Shown here piece by piece: positions 37,367 to 48,428 of a stretch of DNA of 64,000 bases. Source of the stretch: Spirochaetota bacterium (GTDB lineage: Bacteria > Spirochaetota > Spirochaetia > Treponematales > UBA12059). Position 1 is the first letter of the stretch, and every line of letters begins with the position of its first letter. The stretch covers positions 1 through 64,000 of the forward strand of contig JAKQKE010000284.1 of assembly GCA_029560805.1 (NCBI GenBank). Reading direction: 5' to 3'. Below the pieces are notes generated by a model that saw nothing but the letters and a program-made list of their open reading frames with translations, had not been told where the DNA came from and made no database searches. A program made the translations under genes and the position numbers.

Positions 37367-37935
37367 AGCTCCTGATCCTCGGCGGCACCTTCAACCCCAT
37401 CCATGTCGGTCACCTGATGCTGGCCGAGGAGGCCGCGCTGGAATTTGGCTACGACCGGGTGGCGCTCGTGCCCTCGAGCATACCGCCGCATAAGAGGCCG
37501 GAGGGCGATCCCGGACCCGCGGCGCGGCTCGAGATGACCCGGGCGGCCGTCGACGGATACGGCGCGTTCATCGTGGAGGACTGCGAGATCGAGCGCGGCG
37601 GCACGTCGTATACGGTCGATACGCTCGAGCGTATCGTCGCGGCGTACCCATTGGAGGGACGCCCGGGCTTGCTGATCGGCGACGACCTGGCGTCCGGGTT
37701 CGAGTCGTGGCGGGACCCCGACGGCGTTTGCCGCCTGGCTGACCTGATCGTGGCCAGGCGCCTCGGCGGGCTGGACGCCCTGGAACGCCCCCATAGGCGA
37801 GCCTCCAATATGCTACTCCCAATCTCGTCGACGGATATTCGCTCCAGGATACGTTCTGGACGGCCCTGGACCTGGCTGGTACCTGAGCCGACCGTACGGT
37901 ATATTCTGCTGAACGGCTTATACGGTAGCGCGTAG
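37363..37935 (+). CDS. nadD: Nicotinate-nucleotide adenylyltransferase
   Basis: 190 residues. It transfers AMP from ATP to nicotinate mononucleotide in NAD synthesis. The nucleotidyltransferase signature GGTFNPIHVGHL (HxGH) is at the start and ISSTDIRSRIRSG near residue 150 is the second ATP motif. The conserved bacterial order obgE-nadD-(LCP)-rsfS supports the call. It shares the ATGA overlap with obgE. Confidence 0.95.
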   Translation: MKLLILGGTFNPIHVGHLMLAEEAALEFGYDRVALVPSSIPPHKRPEGDPGPAARLEMTRAAVDGYGAFIVEDCEIERGGTSYTVDTLERIVAAYPLEGRPGLLIGDDLASGFESWRDPDGVCRLADLIVARRLGGLDALERPHRRASNMLLPISSTDIRSRIRSGRPWTWLVPEPTVRYILLNGLYGSA

Positions 37936-37972
37936 CGGTCCCGGCCGTCGCGAGCTGAAAGAGTAAGGTAGC

Positions 37973-39148
37973 ATGGGTCGATCACGGATAGACATAAGCA
38001 TCGCGTTCCTCGCGGGTATTCTCCTCATCGCGGTGGCGGGCGTCCTGATCATGGTGTCGGCGCTACGCGTCGACCCGGTCGAGGAGGCGGTGGCCGAGGA
38101 GCGGATCATCAACGTCGCCCTCATCGTCGAACGGTCCGGTAAACCCGCGTCGACCCAGCTGCTGATGTACTACCCCGGCAACGCGAGGGCGGCCATGCTC
38201 GACATACCGTCGGAGACCGGCCTGATCATCTCGTCGCTCAACCGCGTCGACAGCATAGACGCGCTGTACGAGCCCGACGATCCGCGGCCCTTCCTCGACG
38301 AGGTGCAGCGCCTGACCGGCGCGACGATAGACTGGTACCTGATACTCGACGAAGGGTCGCTGTCGTCGCTCGTCGATCTGCTCGACGGCATCTCGGTGTT
38401 CCTGCCCGAGCGGATATCCGACATGGTCAACGAGGTGCCGGTATCGCTGCCGTCTGGCTTCGTCGTGCTGGATGGACGCAAGACTCTCGTCTACGCCTCG
38501 TATACCCAGGCGGACGCGATGGACTCGGAGCTGGTCGCCAAACGCCAGTCACTCAGCCAGGCCGCACTCAGGCGGCTAGGCGAGCGGTCCGACTACGCGA
38601 TGCGCGACGACGTGTTTCCGGTCATGAGGTCGCTGTTTAGGACAAATCTGAAGCCTGAGTCGCTCAGGCGCCTGTTCGAGGAATTCGTCCGACTCGAAGC
38701 CGACAGGATAGTGCTGCAACGCCTGACCGGCGCCAATCGCTATGTCGAGGGCAAGTTGCTCCTGTTCCCGTACTGGGACGGCGAGCTCGTCAAGGACATA
38801 GTCAAGCAGTCGCTCAACGCACTGCTCAACGCGGACGCTACCGCCATTGCCGACAAGGTCTTTACGCTCGAGATCCTGAACGGCACCGCGACGAGAGGAC
38901 TCGCCCAGAAGACTGCCGACATATTCGAGAGCTTCGGCTACGAGGTCGTGTCCGTCGGGAACGCCGAGTCGAGCGACGTAGCGAAGACCAGCGTGATCGA
39001 CCGCTACGGAGACCTCGTCTCGGCCACGAGCGTGGCCAACGTGATCCGCTGCAAGATCGTCGAGGCGGAGGCGATTCCGAGCGCCAGTCCAGCCGACTTC
39101 GTCATAATACTCGGAAAGGATTTCAATGGGAGGAACTGTGGCGACTGA
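37973..39148 (+). CDS. Diverged LytR-CpsA-Psr-like protein with LytR C-terminal domain
   Basis: 391 residues. One N-terminal membrane anchor (~10-31), an LCP-like domain (~45-260) and a LytR_C domain (~290-390, EILNGTATRGLAQKTADIFE). LCP enzymes attach glycans to the wall or peptidoglycan and need an IPRDT-type Arg/Asp site. Here the segment reads IPSETGLII, so the key charged residues are missing, while TGATIDWYLIL and LVDLLDGISVFLP still align. It is probably non-catalytic. It sits between nadD and rsfS as in treponemes. TAAGG is the ribosome site; the 3' end overlaps rsfS by 23 bp. Confidence 0.78.
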   Translation: MGRSRIDISIAFLAGILLIAVAGVLIMVSALRVDPVEEAVAEERIINVALIVERSGKPASTQLLMYYPGNARAAMLDIPSETGLIISSLNRVDSIDALYEPDDPRPFLDEVQRLTGATIDWYLILDEGSLSSLVDLLDGISVFLPERISDMVNEVPVSLPSGFVVLDGRKTLVYASYTQADAMDSELVAKRQSLSQAALRRLGERSDYAMRDDVFPVMRSLFRTNLKPESLRRLFEEFVRLEADRIVLQRLTGANRYVEGKLLLFPYWDGELVKDIVKQSLNALLNADATAIADKVFTLEILNGTATRGLAQKTADIFESFGYEVVSVGNAESSDVAKTSVIDRYGDLVSATSVANVIRCKIVEAEAIPSASPADFVIILGKDFNGRNCGD

Positions 39149-39545
39149 GGTACGAGAGGCGGCCTTCGGCTGCGCGGCCATGCTAGCCGAGCATAACGGG
39201 GGCGATACGGTCGTCCTGGACCTGAGCAAGCTGTCGACCTGGACTGATTTCTTCGTGGTAACGAGCGCGACCAGTTCGACGCACCTGAGGGGCCTCGCGC
39301 GCCGCGTCGAGGAGTACCTCGGGCCGCTCGGCTTCTCGCCGCTCAGGCGGCCTGGCCTGGCCGATGACGAGCAGTGGTGCCTGCTCGATTTCGGGGACTT
39401 CGTGGTGCATATCATGACCGCCGAGGCCAGAGGCTTCTACGAGCTCGAGAAACTGTGGTTCGGAGCCGAGATCACGGCCCTCAGCGCCCCGACGGCTCCC
39501 GCGTCCACGGCTCCCGCGTCCGCGGCTCCCGCCCGCTCGGATTAA
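39126..39545 (+). CDS. rsfS: Ribosomal silencing factor RsfS
   Basis: 139 residues. The RsfS domain (~10-115) has LDLSKLSTWTDFFVVTSA and DDEQWCLLDFGDFVVHIM. It binds L14 and blocks 30S-50S joining in starved cells. The C-terminus adds a short Ala/Pro/Ser-rich tail (APTAPASTAPASAAPARSD), unusual for the family and apparently from a small repeat expansion. The ATG at 39126 has AAAGGA 5 nt upstream; a GTG at 39138 is a weaker alternative. Confidence 0.93.
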   Translation: MGGTVATEVREAAFGCAAMLAEHNGGDTVVLDLSKLSTWTDFFVVTSATSSTHLRGLARRVEEYLGPLGFSPLRRPGLADDEQWCLLDFGDFVVHIMTAEARGFYELEKLWFGAEITALSAPTAPASTAPASAAPARSD

Positions 39546-39581
39546 AAAAGGCCGCGCCTCCGGTCCGGGGGCGCGGCCTTT
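39544..39581 (-). terminator. Bidirectional terminator between rsfS and the acidic-protein gene
   Basis: Perfect stem GGCCGCGCC (39550-39558) / GGCGCGGCC (39570-39578). On the minus strand it is followed by TTTTTT, making a strong terminator for the acidic-protein gene. On the plus strand it is followed by TTTCGTCGTCTT and could stop the nadD-rsfS transcript. Confidence 0.88.
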
Positions 39582-39597
39582 CGTCGTCTTGCCGAGG

Positions 39598-39891
39598 CTA
39601 TTCGTCGAAATCGTTATAGTCGATATCGTCCTCGTAGTCGAAATCCCCTGATTCTCCGTCTTCTTCGTCGAAGTCGTCGTCGAAGTCGTCATCCTCGTCG
39701 TCGTCGAAGCTCTCTTCTTCTTCGGAAAAGTCGTCGAAGTCGTCCTCGTCTTCGAAGTCGTCCTCGTACTCATCTTCGTAGTCGTCGAAGCGGACGAAAG
39801 GAGCCTCGGGAACCTGGGCGTACTCGCCGACGCCCATGAGCGCTAGCTCCAACGCGTTTCCCGGCATCGCCGTATCCCGTATAGGATCCAT
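39598..39891 (-). CDS. Small protein with highly acidic C-terminal tail
   Basis: 97 residues from the ATG at 39891, which follows GGGGAGG with 6-nt spacing; the frame is open to 39906. Residues 1-40 look folded (MDPIRDTAMPGNALELALMG, then AQVPEAPFVRFDD). Residues ~40-97 are almost only Asp, Glu, Phe, Tyr and Ser. Acidic tails of this type occur in RNA polymerase delta subunits, but the N-terminus has no HARE-HTH domain, so I do not call it RpoE. Function unknown; it may mimic nucleic acid or bind cations or basic proteins. Its own terminator follows. Confidence 0.8.
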   Translation of the reverse strand: MDPIRDTAMPGNALELALMGVGEYAQVPEAPFVRFDDYEDEYEDDFEDEDDFDDFSEEEESFDDDEDDDFDDDFDEEDGESGDFDYEDDIDYNDFDE

Positions 39892-40049
39892 TTCAATCCT
39901 CCCCATAAAGTATCGTCGTATGAGCCCTCTTGTGGCTTCCCCGCTCCCGCACGGCCTTAAACCGGACTAGTGGGTACGGAGAAATCTAAAAGAGACCAGA
40001 GCGGTCTGTCAACTATAATCGCGATGGAAACATGCGTTTTATTCTGCGC

Positions 40050-40079
40050 TTGGCGTAGGCGGCCGTCGATCGCTATAGT
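40050..40079 (+). promoter_or_regulatory. Promoter of ispE, leaderless geometry
   Basis: TTGGCG (40050-40055), 18 bp, TATAGT (40074-40079), six bases before the ATG at 40086. No ribosome site is present between. Confidence 0.72.
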
Positions 40080-40085
40080 ATGCCC

Positions 40086-40991
40086 ATGACCAAGCCAAAG
40101 ATAGTGATGGCGCCCGCTAAGATCAACCTCCATCTTGCTGTCGGATCGTCCAGGAACGATGGTTTCCATACAATCGCTAGCATCTTCCAGGCCATCTCCC
40201 TCTGTGACCGGGTGAGCCTCGCGGCCATCGACGGGGACGAGACGACCCTCGCCTGCGAGTGCGACTGCCCGGTAGAGAAGAATACGGCCTGGCGCGCCGC
40301 GATGGCCTTCCGCCGGGCGGCGGCGGTACGGGTCGTTATCCCGGCCCTGTCCATTGTCGTAGAGAAGGGTATTCCGGCCGGGGCGGGACTCGGCGGCGGC
40401 TCGAGCGACGCCGCGGCGACGTTGATCGGGCTCTACCGGATGTTTCCCGGCGCCGTGGACCGGCTCGAGTTGCTTCGTATCGCCGAGGGTATCGGCTCCG
40501 ATGTGCCCTTTTTCATGGAAAGCGCCTGCGCCGCGGTATCGGGCCGGGGCGAGAGGCTGACGCCGATTAAGCCGAGGCTCGATTACGCCCTGGTGATCGT
40601 CGACCCAGGGTTCCCGATCTCGACGAAAGACGCGTACGATCGCCTCGACCAGGCCAGGGCGGCGGGCCGCGTACCGCCGGCCACCGGCGATGCGGCCATG
40701 GACAGGGAACTCGAGGCCATGGTCGACTCGTACGAGCGCGTCCAGCTTGCCGCTTGGCCGTTCCGGAACGATTTCTTCGAGGCGCTCGTACCCGACTATC
40801 CTGCCCTCGAGGCCTGCAAGGCCGAACTCTTGGCCAGCGGAGCCGTATTCGCCTCGATGAGCGGCTCCGGTAGTGTCGTCTTCGGCATCTACGCCTCTTC
40901 AGACCATGCCGAACATGTTCGCGCATCCTTTTCGAAACGCTATCGCGCGTACACGGCCTTTCCGCTTGCGCGGCTTCATCAGTCGATATAG
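40086..40991 (+). CDS. ispE: 4-diphosphocytidyl-2-C-methyl-D-erythritol kinase
   Basis: ~301 residues, GHMP kinase of the MEP isoprenoid pathway. Motifs: APAKINLHL at the start (substrate-binding Lys), the ATP loop PAGAGLGGGSSDAAAT (~residues 98-113) and the C-terminal SGSGSVVFGIY. An ATG at 40080 is also in frame but abuts the -10 box directly, so 40086 is preferred. Followed by spoVG 42 bp downstream, a linkage common in Gram-positives and spirochaetes. Confidence 0.95.
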   Translation: MTKPKIVMAPAKINLHLAVGSSRNDGFHTIASIFQAISLCDRVSLAAIDGDETTLACECDCPVEKNTAWRAAMAFRRAAAVRVVIPALSIVVEKGIPAGAGLGGGSSDAAATLIGLYRMFPGAVDRLELLRIAEGIGSDVPFFMESACAAVSGRGERLTPIKPRLDYALVIVDPGFPISTKDAYDRLDQARAAGRVPPATGDAAMDRELEAMVDSYERVQLAAWPFRNDFFEALVPDYPALEACKAELLASGAVFASMSGSGSVVFGIYASSDHAEHVRASFSKRYRAYTAFPLARLHQSI

Positions 40992-41033
40992 AATTACTGC
41001 GAAGTAGCGCAAACGGTAAGGAGAGAGCGCCGC

Positions 41034-41312
41034 ATGGACATCACCGATATCCGCATCCGTAGGGTCTCCGGCGAAGGAAAGCTCAGGGCGTACGTTACGG
41101 TTACCTTCGATAACTGCTTTGTTATCCATAATGTCAAGCTCATAGACGGCCGTGCGGGTATCTTCATGGCAATGCCGAGCCGTAAGACCAAGAACGGCGA
41201 TTATAAGGACGTCGCGCATCCCATCTGCCCGAGCTTCAGGAGCATGATGGAGGAGAAGATCCTGGCCCTCTACACGGCCGGCGCCGGCGTCGAAGACGAC
41301 GGGCAGGACTAG
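41034..41312 (+). CDS. spoVG: SpoVG family nucleic-acid-binding regulator
   Basis: 92 residues, typical size. MDITDIRIRRVSGEGKLRAY, VTFDNCFVIHNVKLIDG, FMAMPSRKTKNGDYKDVAHPI are all signature blocks. In Borrelia and Firmicutes SpoVG binds DNA and RNA and regulates gene expression; in sporeformers it also affects septation. A strong AAGGAGAG ribosome site precedes the ATG. The presence in a non-sporulating lineage fits the spirochaete assignment. Confidence 0.96.
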   Translation: MDITDIRIRRVSGEGKLRAYVTVTFDNCFVIHNVKLIDGRAGIFMAMPSRKTKNGDYKDVAHPICPSFRSMMEEKILALYTAGAGVEDDGQD

Positions 41313-41337
41313 CGACCGTCGGAGCCGCGATACCCCC

Positions 41338-41367
41338 GTGACACGATAACGCCTTTTAGGGTATAAC
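41338..41367 (+). promoter_or_regulatory. Promoter of tRNA-Gln (and probably rplY)
   Basis: GTGACA (41338-41343), 18 bp, TATAAC (41362-41367), 36 bp upstream of the mature tRNA 5' end. Confidence 0.7.
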
Positions 41368-41403
41368 TACTGGCCGTACGTCCCTTGCGCGGCGGCGTAC
41401 CAC

Positions 41404-41475
41404 TGGGACGTCGACAAGAGGTAAGTCAGCGGGCTTTGGTTCCGCCATTCGCAGGTTCGAATCCTGCCGTCCCAA
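41404..41475 (+). tRNA. tRNA-Gln (TTG)
   Basis: Acceptor TGGGACG (41404-41410) pairs with CGTCCCA (41468-41474), discriminator A at 41475. The anticodon stem-loop is GCGGG-CTTTGGT-TCCGC with anticodon TTG. The T-arm GCAGG-TTCGAAT-CCTGC is perfect. The U1-A72 pair is a known GlnRS identity element. CCA is not encoded. It lies 36 bp before rplY and is probably processed from the same transcript. Confidence 0.95.
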
Positions 41476-41511
41476 CGCGACACATTACGATCAGTACGAG
41501 GAGAGACATCC

Positions 41512-42156
41512 ATGACCCAGCATGTCATTAACGCCGGAGCCCGCGAGGTCGGCACCAAGGGCGCCCTGAACGAGCTTCGAAGAAACGGCGGCATCCCCGC
41601 GATCATCTATAACCGCCATGGCAAGACCACGGCCCTTTCGCTCGACGCGAAGGAGTTCCAGAAATCGCTGGAAGGCGTATCGGAGAGCACGATCGTCAAG
41701 CTGAACGTCGGTTCCGAGTCGTTCGATTGCCTCGTCAAGGATCGCCAGATCGATTGGCTCCACGGCAAGATCCTGCACGTCGATTTCTTCGAGGTCGAGA
41801 AGGGCGTCGCTATGCGCGCCAAGGTGCCCGTGCACCTTATCGGAATCCCTGTCGGCGTCCGCAACGGCGGTATCCTCGAGAATCCGGTCCACGAGATCGA
41901 GGTCGAGTGCATGCCCAAGGATATGCCCGAGAAGTTCGAGCTCGATATCTCCGGCCTCGAGGCTAACCACTCGATCCACGTACGTGATGTCGCCCATGCC
42001 GACGCCGTCAAGCTGCTGAGCGCCGCCGACCAGGTCGTGGTGCTCGTCAAGTTCGCCAAGGCCGAGGCTGAGCCGGAGGCCGCCGCCGCTCCGGCCGCCG
42101 CCGCTGCCGCTCCGGCCGCCGCTGCCGCTGCTCCCGCGACTCCCGCCGCGAAGTAA
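41512..42156 (+). CDS. rplY: 50S ribosomal protein L25 (CTC/TL5 type)
   Basis: 214 residues. The N-terminal 5S-rRNA-binding domain (~5-95) has ARE.G.KGALNELRRNGGIPAIIY and ILHVDFFEV. The second beta domain (~100-185) of the CTC form follows (VPVHLIGIPVGVRNGGILE). A C-terminal tail of ~30 residues is nearly all Ala, Pro and Glu. GAGGAGAG is the ribosome site. The pth gene that usually follows is not here; tilS follows instead. Confidence 0.95.
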   Translation: MTQHVINAGAREVGTKGALNELRRNGGIPAIIYNRHGKTTALSLDAKEFQKSLEGVSESTIVKLNVGSESFDCLVKDRQIDWLHGKILHVDFFEVEKGVAMRAKVPVHLIGIPVGVRNGGILENPVHEIEVECMPKDMPEKFELDISGLEANHSIHVRDVAHADAVKLLSAADQVVVLVKFAKAEAEPEAAAAPAAAAAAPAAAAAAPATPAAK

Positions 42157-42177
42157 TAGAACCAGAACACGCATTAC

Positions 42178-42207
42178 GGGGCCGTCGATTTCGGCGGCCC
42201 TTATCAT
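42178..42207 (+). terminator. Weak terminator-like hairpin after rplY
   Basis: GGGCCG (42179-42184) can pair with CGGCCC (42195-42200) over a 10-nt loop, followed by TTATCATT. The loop is large and the T-run is broken, so read-through into tilS is likely. Confidence 0.4.
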
Positions 42208-42242
42208 TGTACGGCTATTGCGACTCGTGGAGGCAGTGCGTC

Positions 42243-43683
42243 ATGAACCGTGTCGGACGGCCTGGAACGCGCGCGTCGGCTATTCCGGCCGCCGTGCGGA
42301 CCTTCCTGGCCCGCGAGCCGAAGCGCCTAGGAGCCGTTCTCGTGGCGCTATCCGGCGGGCCCGACTCCGTAGCCTTGCTCCATGCGACGGCGATCGAGGC
42401 TAAGGCCGCAGCTGTCTCCGTCACAGCTTGCTGGGTAGACCACGCGATCCGCCCCGAGGCCGAGCTCGCCGCGGAGCGTGAATTCGTCGTAGGGCTGTGC
42501 GAACGCCTCGGCGTTCCGCTGATCGTCGAGGCGCTGAGGCGGGGCGCCGTCGAAGCGGCCGCCAAGGCGGAGGGCGGGATAGAGGCGGCCGCGAGGAGGT
42601 TCAGGTACGACGCCCTCGAGCGCGCCAGGATCGCTTCGTCGAGCGACCTCGTCCTGACCGGCCATAACGCCGACGATCGCGTCGAGACGCTCCTGATGCG
42701 CTTCTGCTCCGGCTCAGGCGTCGCAGGCCTGCGCGGTATCCCCGCCGTTGCCGGGATGATCGGCCGCCCCCTCCTCGGCCTGGCCAAGGCCGACATCCTT
42801 GCGTACCTCGACGCCGAGGGACTGGATTACCGCGTCGACTCGACCAACGACTCCGATGCATACCTGCGCAACCGGGTCAGGCATAGGCTCGTGCCCGCTG
42901 CGATGGACGTCTTCCCGTCGCTGCGCGCGTCGTTGGCTACGGTCGCCGAGAAGGCCAGCCTCGATGAGGAAGCCCTCTCGGCTCTGGCCGACGCTTTGTT
43001 CGGGTTAGGAGACGATGGCGCCCGCGCCGATTGGCTCGAAGCGGGTCGCTACGACGCCGCGCCGGAGGCCGTCAGGATACGAGCGCTCTACTCGCTGGCC
43101 ATGCCGCTGTTCGAGGGCGCAGGAGCGACGAGACTGCCGTGGCGGCTCGTCCGGGCGGCCGCGTCGTCCGCTAGGCGCGAAGGGGTGCTGGCTTCCGGGG
43201 CCGGCGTCCTGTTCTCGCGGAACGGCGGCAGGATCGAGGCCCGACAGGCCCTCGGCCCGCACCTGTCGCGCCTGTCCGCCCCGGCCGGTGCCGACAGGGC
43301 CGACTCCGGCTTCAGCCTCATCGCCAACGGTCCCGGATCGTATCGAATAGGCAAAGGCGGCGGCTGTACGATATACTCGTGCGGGCAAGCGCCTGGATTG
43401 CGCGCGGACGCCTTCTCGTGGCCGCTGTGCGTCCGCTCCAGGCGGCCCGGCGATCGTCTAGCCACGCGGGGCGGCGCCAAGAGGGTCGACGCCATCCTAT
43501 CCGAGCTCGGCTTGAGCGGGGCTTCGCGCGAGGCTACGCCCGTCGTGGAGGACGCCTTGGGCCTGGTCGCCGTCCTCGCCTCGAGTGTTGGCCTGTGCGA
43601 CGTCTATAGGCGGAATGATGCCCTGGTCGGTGAACCGGTCGGCGGCTACCTGGTAGTGGAGTTGAAAGGAGTCATGTACATCG

Positions 43684-43700
<17 letters not shown>
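42243..43700 (+). CDS. tilS: tRNA(Ile)-lysidine synthase
   Basis: 485 residues. It converts C34 of tRNA-Ile(CAU) to lysidine so that it reads AUA. The PP-loop ATPase signature is LVALSGGPDSVALLH (~residues 33-47). TGHNADDRVETLLMRFCSGSG and the VDSTNDSDAYLRNRVRH block define the family, and a C-terminal TilS_C-like domain is present. I chose ATG 42243, 9 nt after GTGGAGG; the frame is open to 42207. Overlaps ftsH by 17 bp, the conserved tilS-ftsH neighbourhood. Confidence 0.93.
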
Positions 43701-45561
<1,861 letters not shown>

Positions 45562-47490
45562 GCCGGGACGCGGCGGGGCAGCCATCTCGCTAGCCCTCGC
45601 CGCGTCGCTATTGCTCATCTCGACGCTGCCCGCGGCGGCTGACTCGACCGCCAGGGACGCCGCCATCTGCGCCTCGCTGACCCAGGGCGCCGTCGCGGCC
45701 CTGGCGCTCGGGCATACCGACCAGGCCCTGGCCCTGCTGGACGAGGCCCTGAGCTACCGGCCGACCGACCCGGACGCCTGTTACCTGTCGGCCCTCGCTC
45801 GACTGTCGCGAGGTGACGGAGTCGGTCCGGCGGCCGGGTTGCTCGAGGTCGCGCTATCCGTCGGCGGCTTCAGGCTGTACGACGAGGGCGGCGCGAGGCT
45901 GCTGTACGCGGGGATACTCGAGCGAACCGGACGGCCGGCCGAGGCGCTACGCTTCCTGTCGGGACTGCCCCCGAGCGCCGAGTCGCTGTTCATTGGAGCC
46001 AAGGCGGCCCTGGCCATGGGCGACGAGGCCGAGGCCCGCGCGGCCGTGCTATCGTCGTTACGAAGGTATCCCTTCGACCCGCGCCCCCTTCTCGCCTGGC
46101 TACGATACGATGAACGGCCGTCCCTGAAAGCCGAGGACGCCGCCGTGGTCGCCTCAGGCTTCGCGGCCCTCGACCGGCTGAAGTCGGTCGACCCGTCAGT
46201 CCTCGCCGCGCTGGCGCCGTACGCGTCATCCGCGGACCGGGCCAGGCTGATGCTCCGGGAGTACCGCGCCGCCGGGGGCCGTGATGCCGACTCTACGGCG
46301 CTCGCCCTGCGCTACGGGCTGATAGACGAGCGGCGGGCTATATCCGAGCTCCTGTCCGGCGACTATCGCCCGACGGTATCGGCGCTCGAGTCCGTCTATT
46401 CCCTGCTGGCCAGCGACGAGTCCCGATCCGCGTTCGGTCGCGAGTTCGCCGGGTATACGGGAGCCGTGTACCGCGACGACGACCGCGATGGCTATCCTGA
46501 ATCGGTCACCGAGTACCGTGACGGCCTACCTTCGTCGTGGTCCCTCGACGCCGACCAGGATGGCGAGCCTGAATTTGCCGCGTCTTTCGACTCCGGCGCT
46601 CCAGCCAGGCTGTCGGCGCGATCGGGCTCGACGACCGTCGTCGTCGCGTATGCGCCGTGGCCCTATGCTGAGAACGTATCGTACGCGGACACCTCTGGTT
46701 CGAGGATGTATTCCTTCGGCCCCTCATCGATGCCGCTCCCGCTGCTGTCGCTGAGCCGCATCGCCGGGCTCGCGGGGGCGCCGTACGCCGTATCGCGGAG
46801 CGGCTACGGGCTACCGACCGAGGCCGCCGCCAAACGGGCCGCGTACGCTATGATCGAATCCGGACCTCGCGGCGCTTCTACCACGGTGGAACTGAGCGAC
46901 GGCCAGGCCTCGCGCTCGTGGTGGGTGGACGAGTGGCGCCGCGTCGGCAGGACCGTCTATCGGAACGGCGTGCCTGACGATGAGCGTATGGACGTCGACG
47001 CCGACGGGCGTTTCGAGTCGCGCCGGGTCTGGGCCCGCGGCCCTGACGGCGTGCCGGCGCCGGCCTACGCCGAGGCCGACCTGGACGGCGACGGGCTCTA
47101 CGAGTATCGTGAGACGCTGTCCGGCCCGTCCGTACAGTCTTGGGACTACGATGGCGACGGCGCCATCGACCTGAGCCTGGAACGCCTGCCGGGCGGCCGT
47201 AGCCTGTATCGCGTATTCGCGCGCGACGGCGGCTTGACCGAGGCGATGCTCGAGGGAGGGCGGCTGTCGAGCGTGGTCGAGCGCGGAGCGCCGGTACCAC
47301 TCGTCGACGACTCCGGCGGGCTGGTGCGCTGGATAGGCGCGAAGCCCTTCGATTTTGGCGGCCGGGTCCCGCCAACCGGGCGCGGTTCGCGAGATGGCGT
47401 CATGTACGCCGTGCACGATATCGGGGGCCGGTTGTACGCCCAGGTCGTACGGGAATAGGCGGAGCACGCGGGGGTCCCGGCGATTCCTGC

Positions 47491-47519
47491 TTGCGGACCC
47501 TGCGCGTAGCCAATACACT
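47491..47519 (+). promoter_or_regulatory. Promoter of the cheR-cheB operon
   Basis: TTGCGG (47491-47496), 17 bp, TACACT (47514-47519), 41 bp upstream of cheR, with GGAGG before the start. It is a sigma70-type signal; no sigma28-type (TAAA-N15-GCCGATAA) sequence was seen. Confidence 0.75.
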
Positions 47520-47560
47520 GATATCGACGAACGCCCACGGTACGCGTATGGAGGATGCCG

Positions 47561-48409
47561 TTGCCCATGCTCGCTGAGAGTCAAACCGCCGTCGGTATCT
47601 CCGACAGGCAGTTCAAGCGCTTGTCGGCCTTCATAGAGAAGGAACTCGGCATCAAGATGCCCGACACCAAGCGGGTAATGCTCGAGAGCCGCCTTCAGAA
47701 GCGGCTGCGCGCGTTGCGGATCGATACCTACGACGAGTACATCGACCGCGTCTTCTCCGGGGACGACGCCGAGCTGATCCACATGATAGACGTCGTCACC
47801 ACCAATAAGACCGATTTCTTCAGGGAGCCGGACCATTTCGAGATCCTGACTAAGCGGCTCCTACCCAAGGCGCTCGAGCGCGACGGCGAACGCGGCACGA
47901 TGTCATTCTGGTCAGCGGGCTGCGCCACCGGCGAAGAGCCCTATACCCTCGCCATGGTCCTCGAGGAGTTCGCCGTAGCCCATAGGGGCTTCGACTACCG
48001 CATCATCGCCTCGGACATTTCGACGAGCGCCCTCGACGCGGCGATACACGCCGTCTACGACGCCAATAGGGTAATCCCTGTGCCGCCGTCGTACAAGAAG
48101 AAATACCTGCTCAGGAGCCGCGATCCCGCGAAGAACGAGGTGCGCATCAAGCGAGAGCTACGCGACAAGGTCGGCTTCCTGCGCATCAACTTCATGGACG
48201 ACAGTTTCCCGTTCGACGGGCAGTTCGACGTGATATTCTGTAGGAACGTGATCATCTACTTCGACAGAGCGACGCAGGAGCGCATACTCGGGCGCATGTG
48301 CCGGTACCTGCGGACCGGCGGCAACCTCATCCTCGGACACTCCGAGACGCTGACGAGCATGGACCTCCCGCTGCGCGGGCTTGCGCCCACCGTCTACGAG
48401 CGCTTATAG
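47561..48409 (+). CDS. cheR: Chemotaxis protein methyltransferase CheR
   Basis: ~282 residues. It methylates glutamates of chemoreceptors with SAM. The N-terminal helical domain binds receptors (~15-85, MLESRLQKRLRALRIDTYDE). The SAM site has FWSAGCATGEEPYTLAM (~110-126). ASDISTSALDAA and IFCRNVIIYFD are typical. Start codon is unclear: TTG 47561 is 6 nt from GGAGG; ATG 47555 abuts it and ATG 47567 is 12 nt away. No C-terminal receptor-tethering extension. cheB follows 19 bp later. Confidence 0.95.
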   Translation: MPMLAESQTAVGISDRQFKRLSAFIEKELGIKMPDTKRVMLESRLQKRLRALRIDTYDEYIDRVFSGDDAELIHMIDVVTTNKTDFFREPDHFEILTKRLLPKALERDGERGTMSFWSAGCATGEEPYTLAMVLEEFAVAHRGFDYRIIASDISTSALDAAIHAVYDANRVIPVPPSYKKKYLLRSRDPAKNEVRIKRELRDKVGFLRINFMDDSFPFDGQFDVIFCRNVIIYFDRATQERILGRMCRYLRTGGNLILGHSETLTSMDLPLRGLAPTVYERL

Positions 48410-48428
48410 TTGACCCGAGGGGAGCCAG

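Noticed and set aside
39598-39891. RNA polymerase delta subunit (rpoE)
   Set aside because: The acidic tail is similar, but the N-terminus is too short and shows no HARE-HTH pattern.
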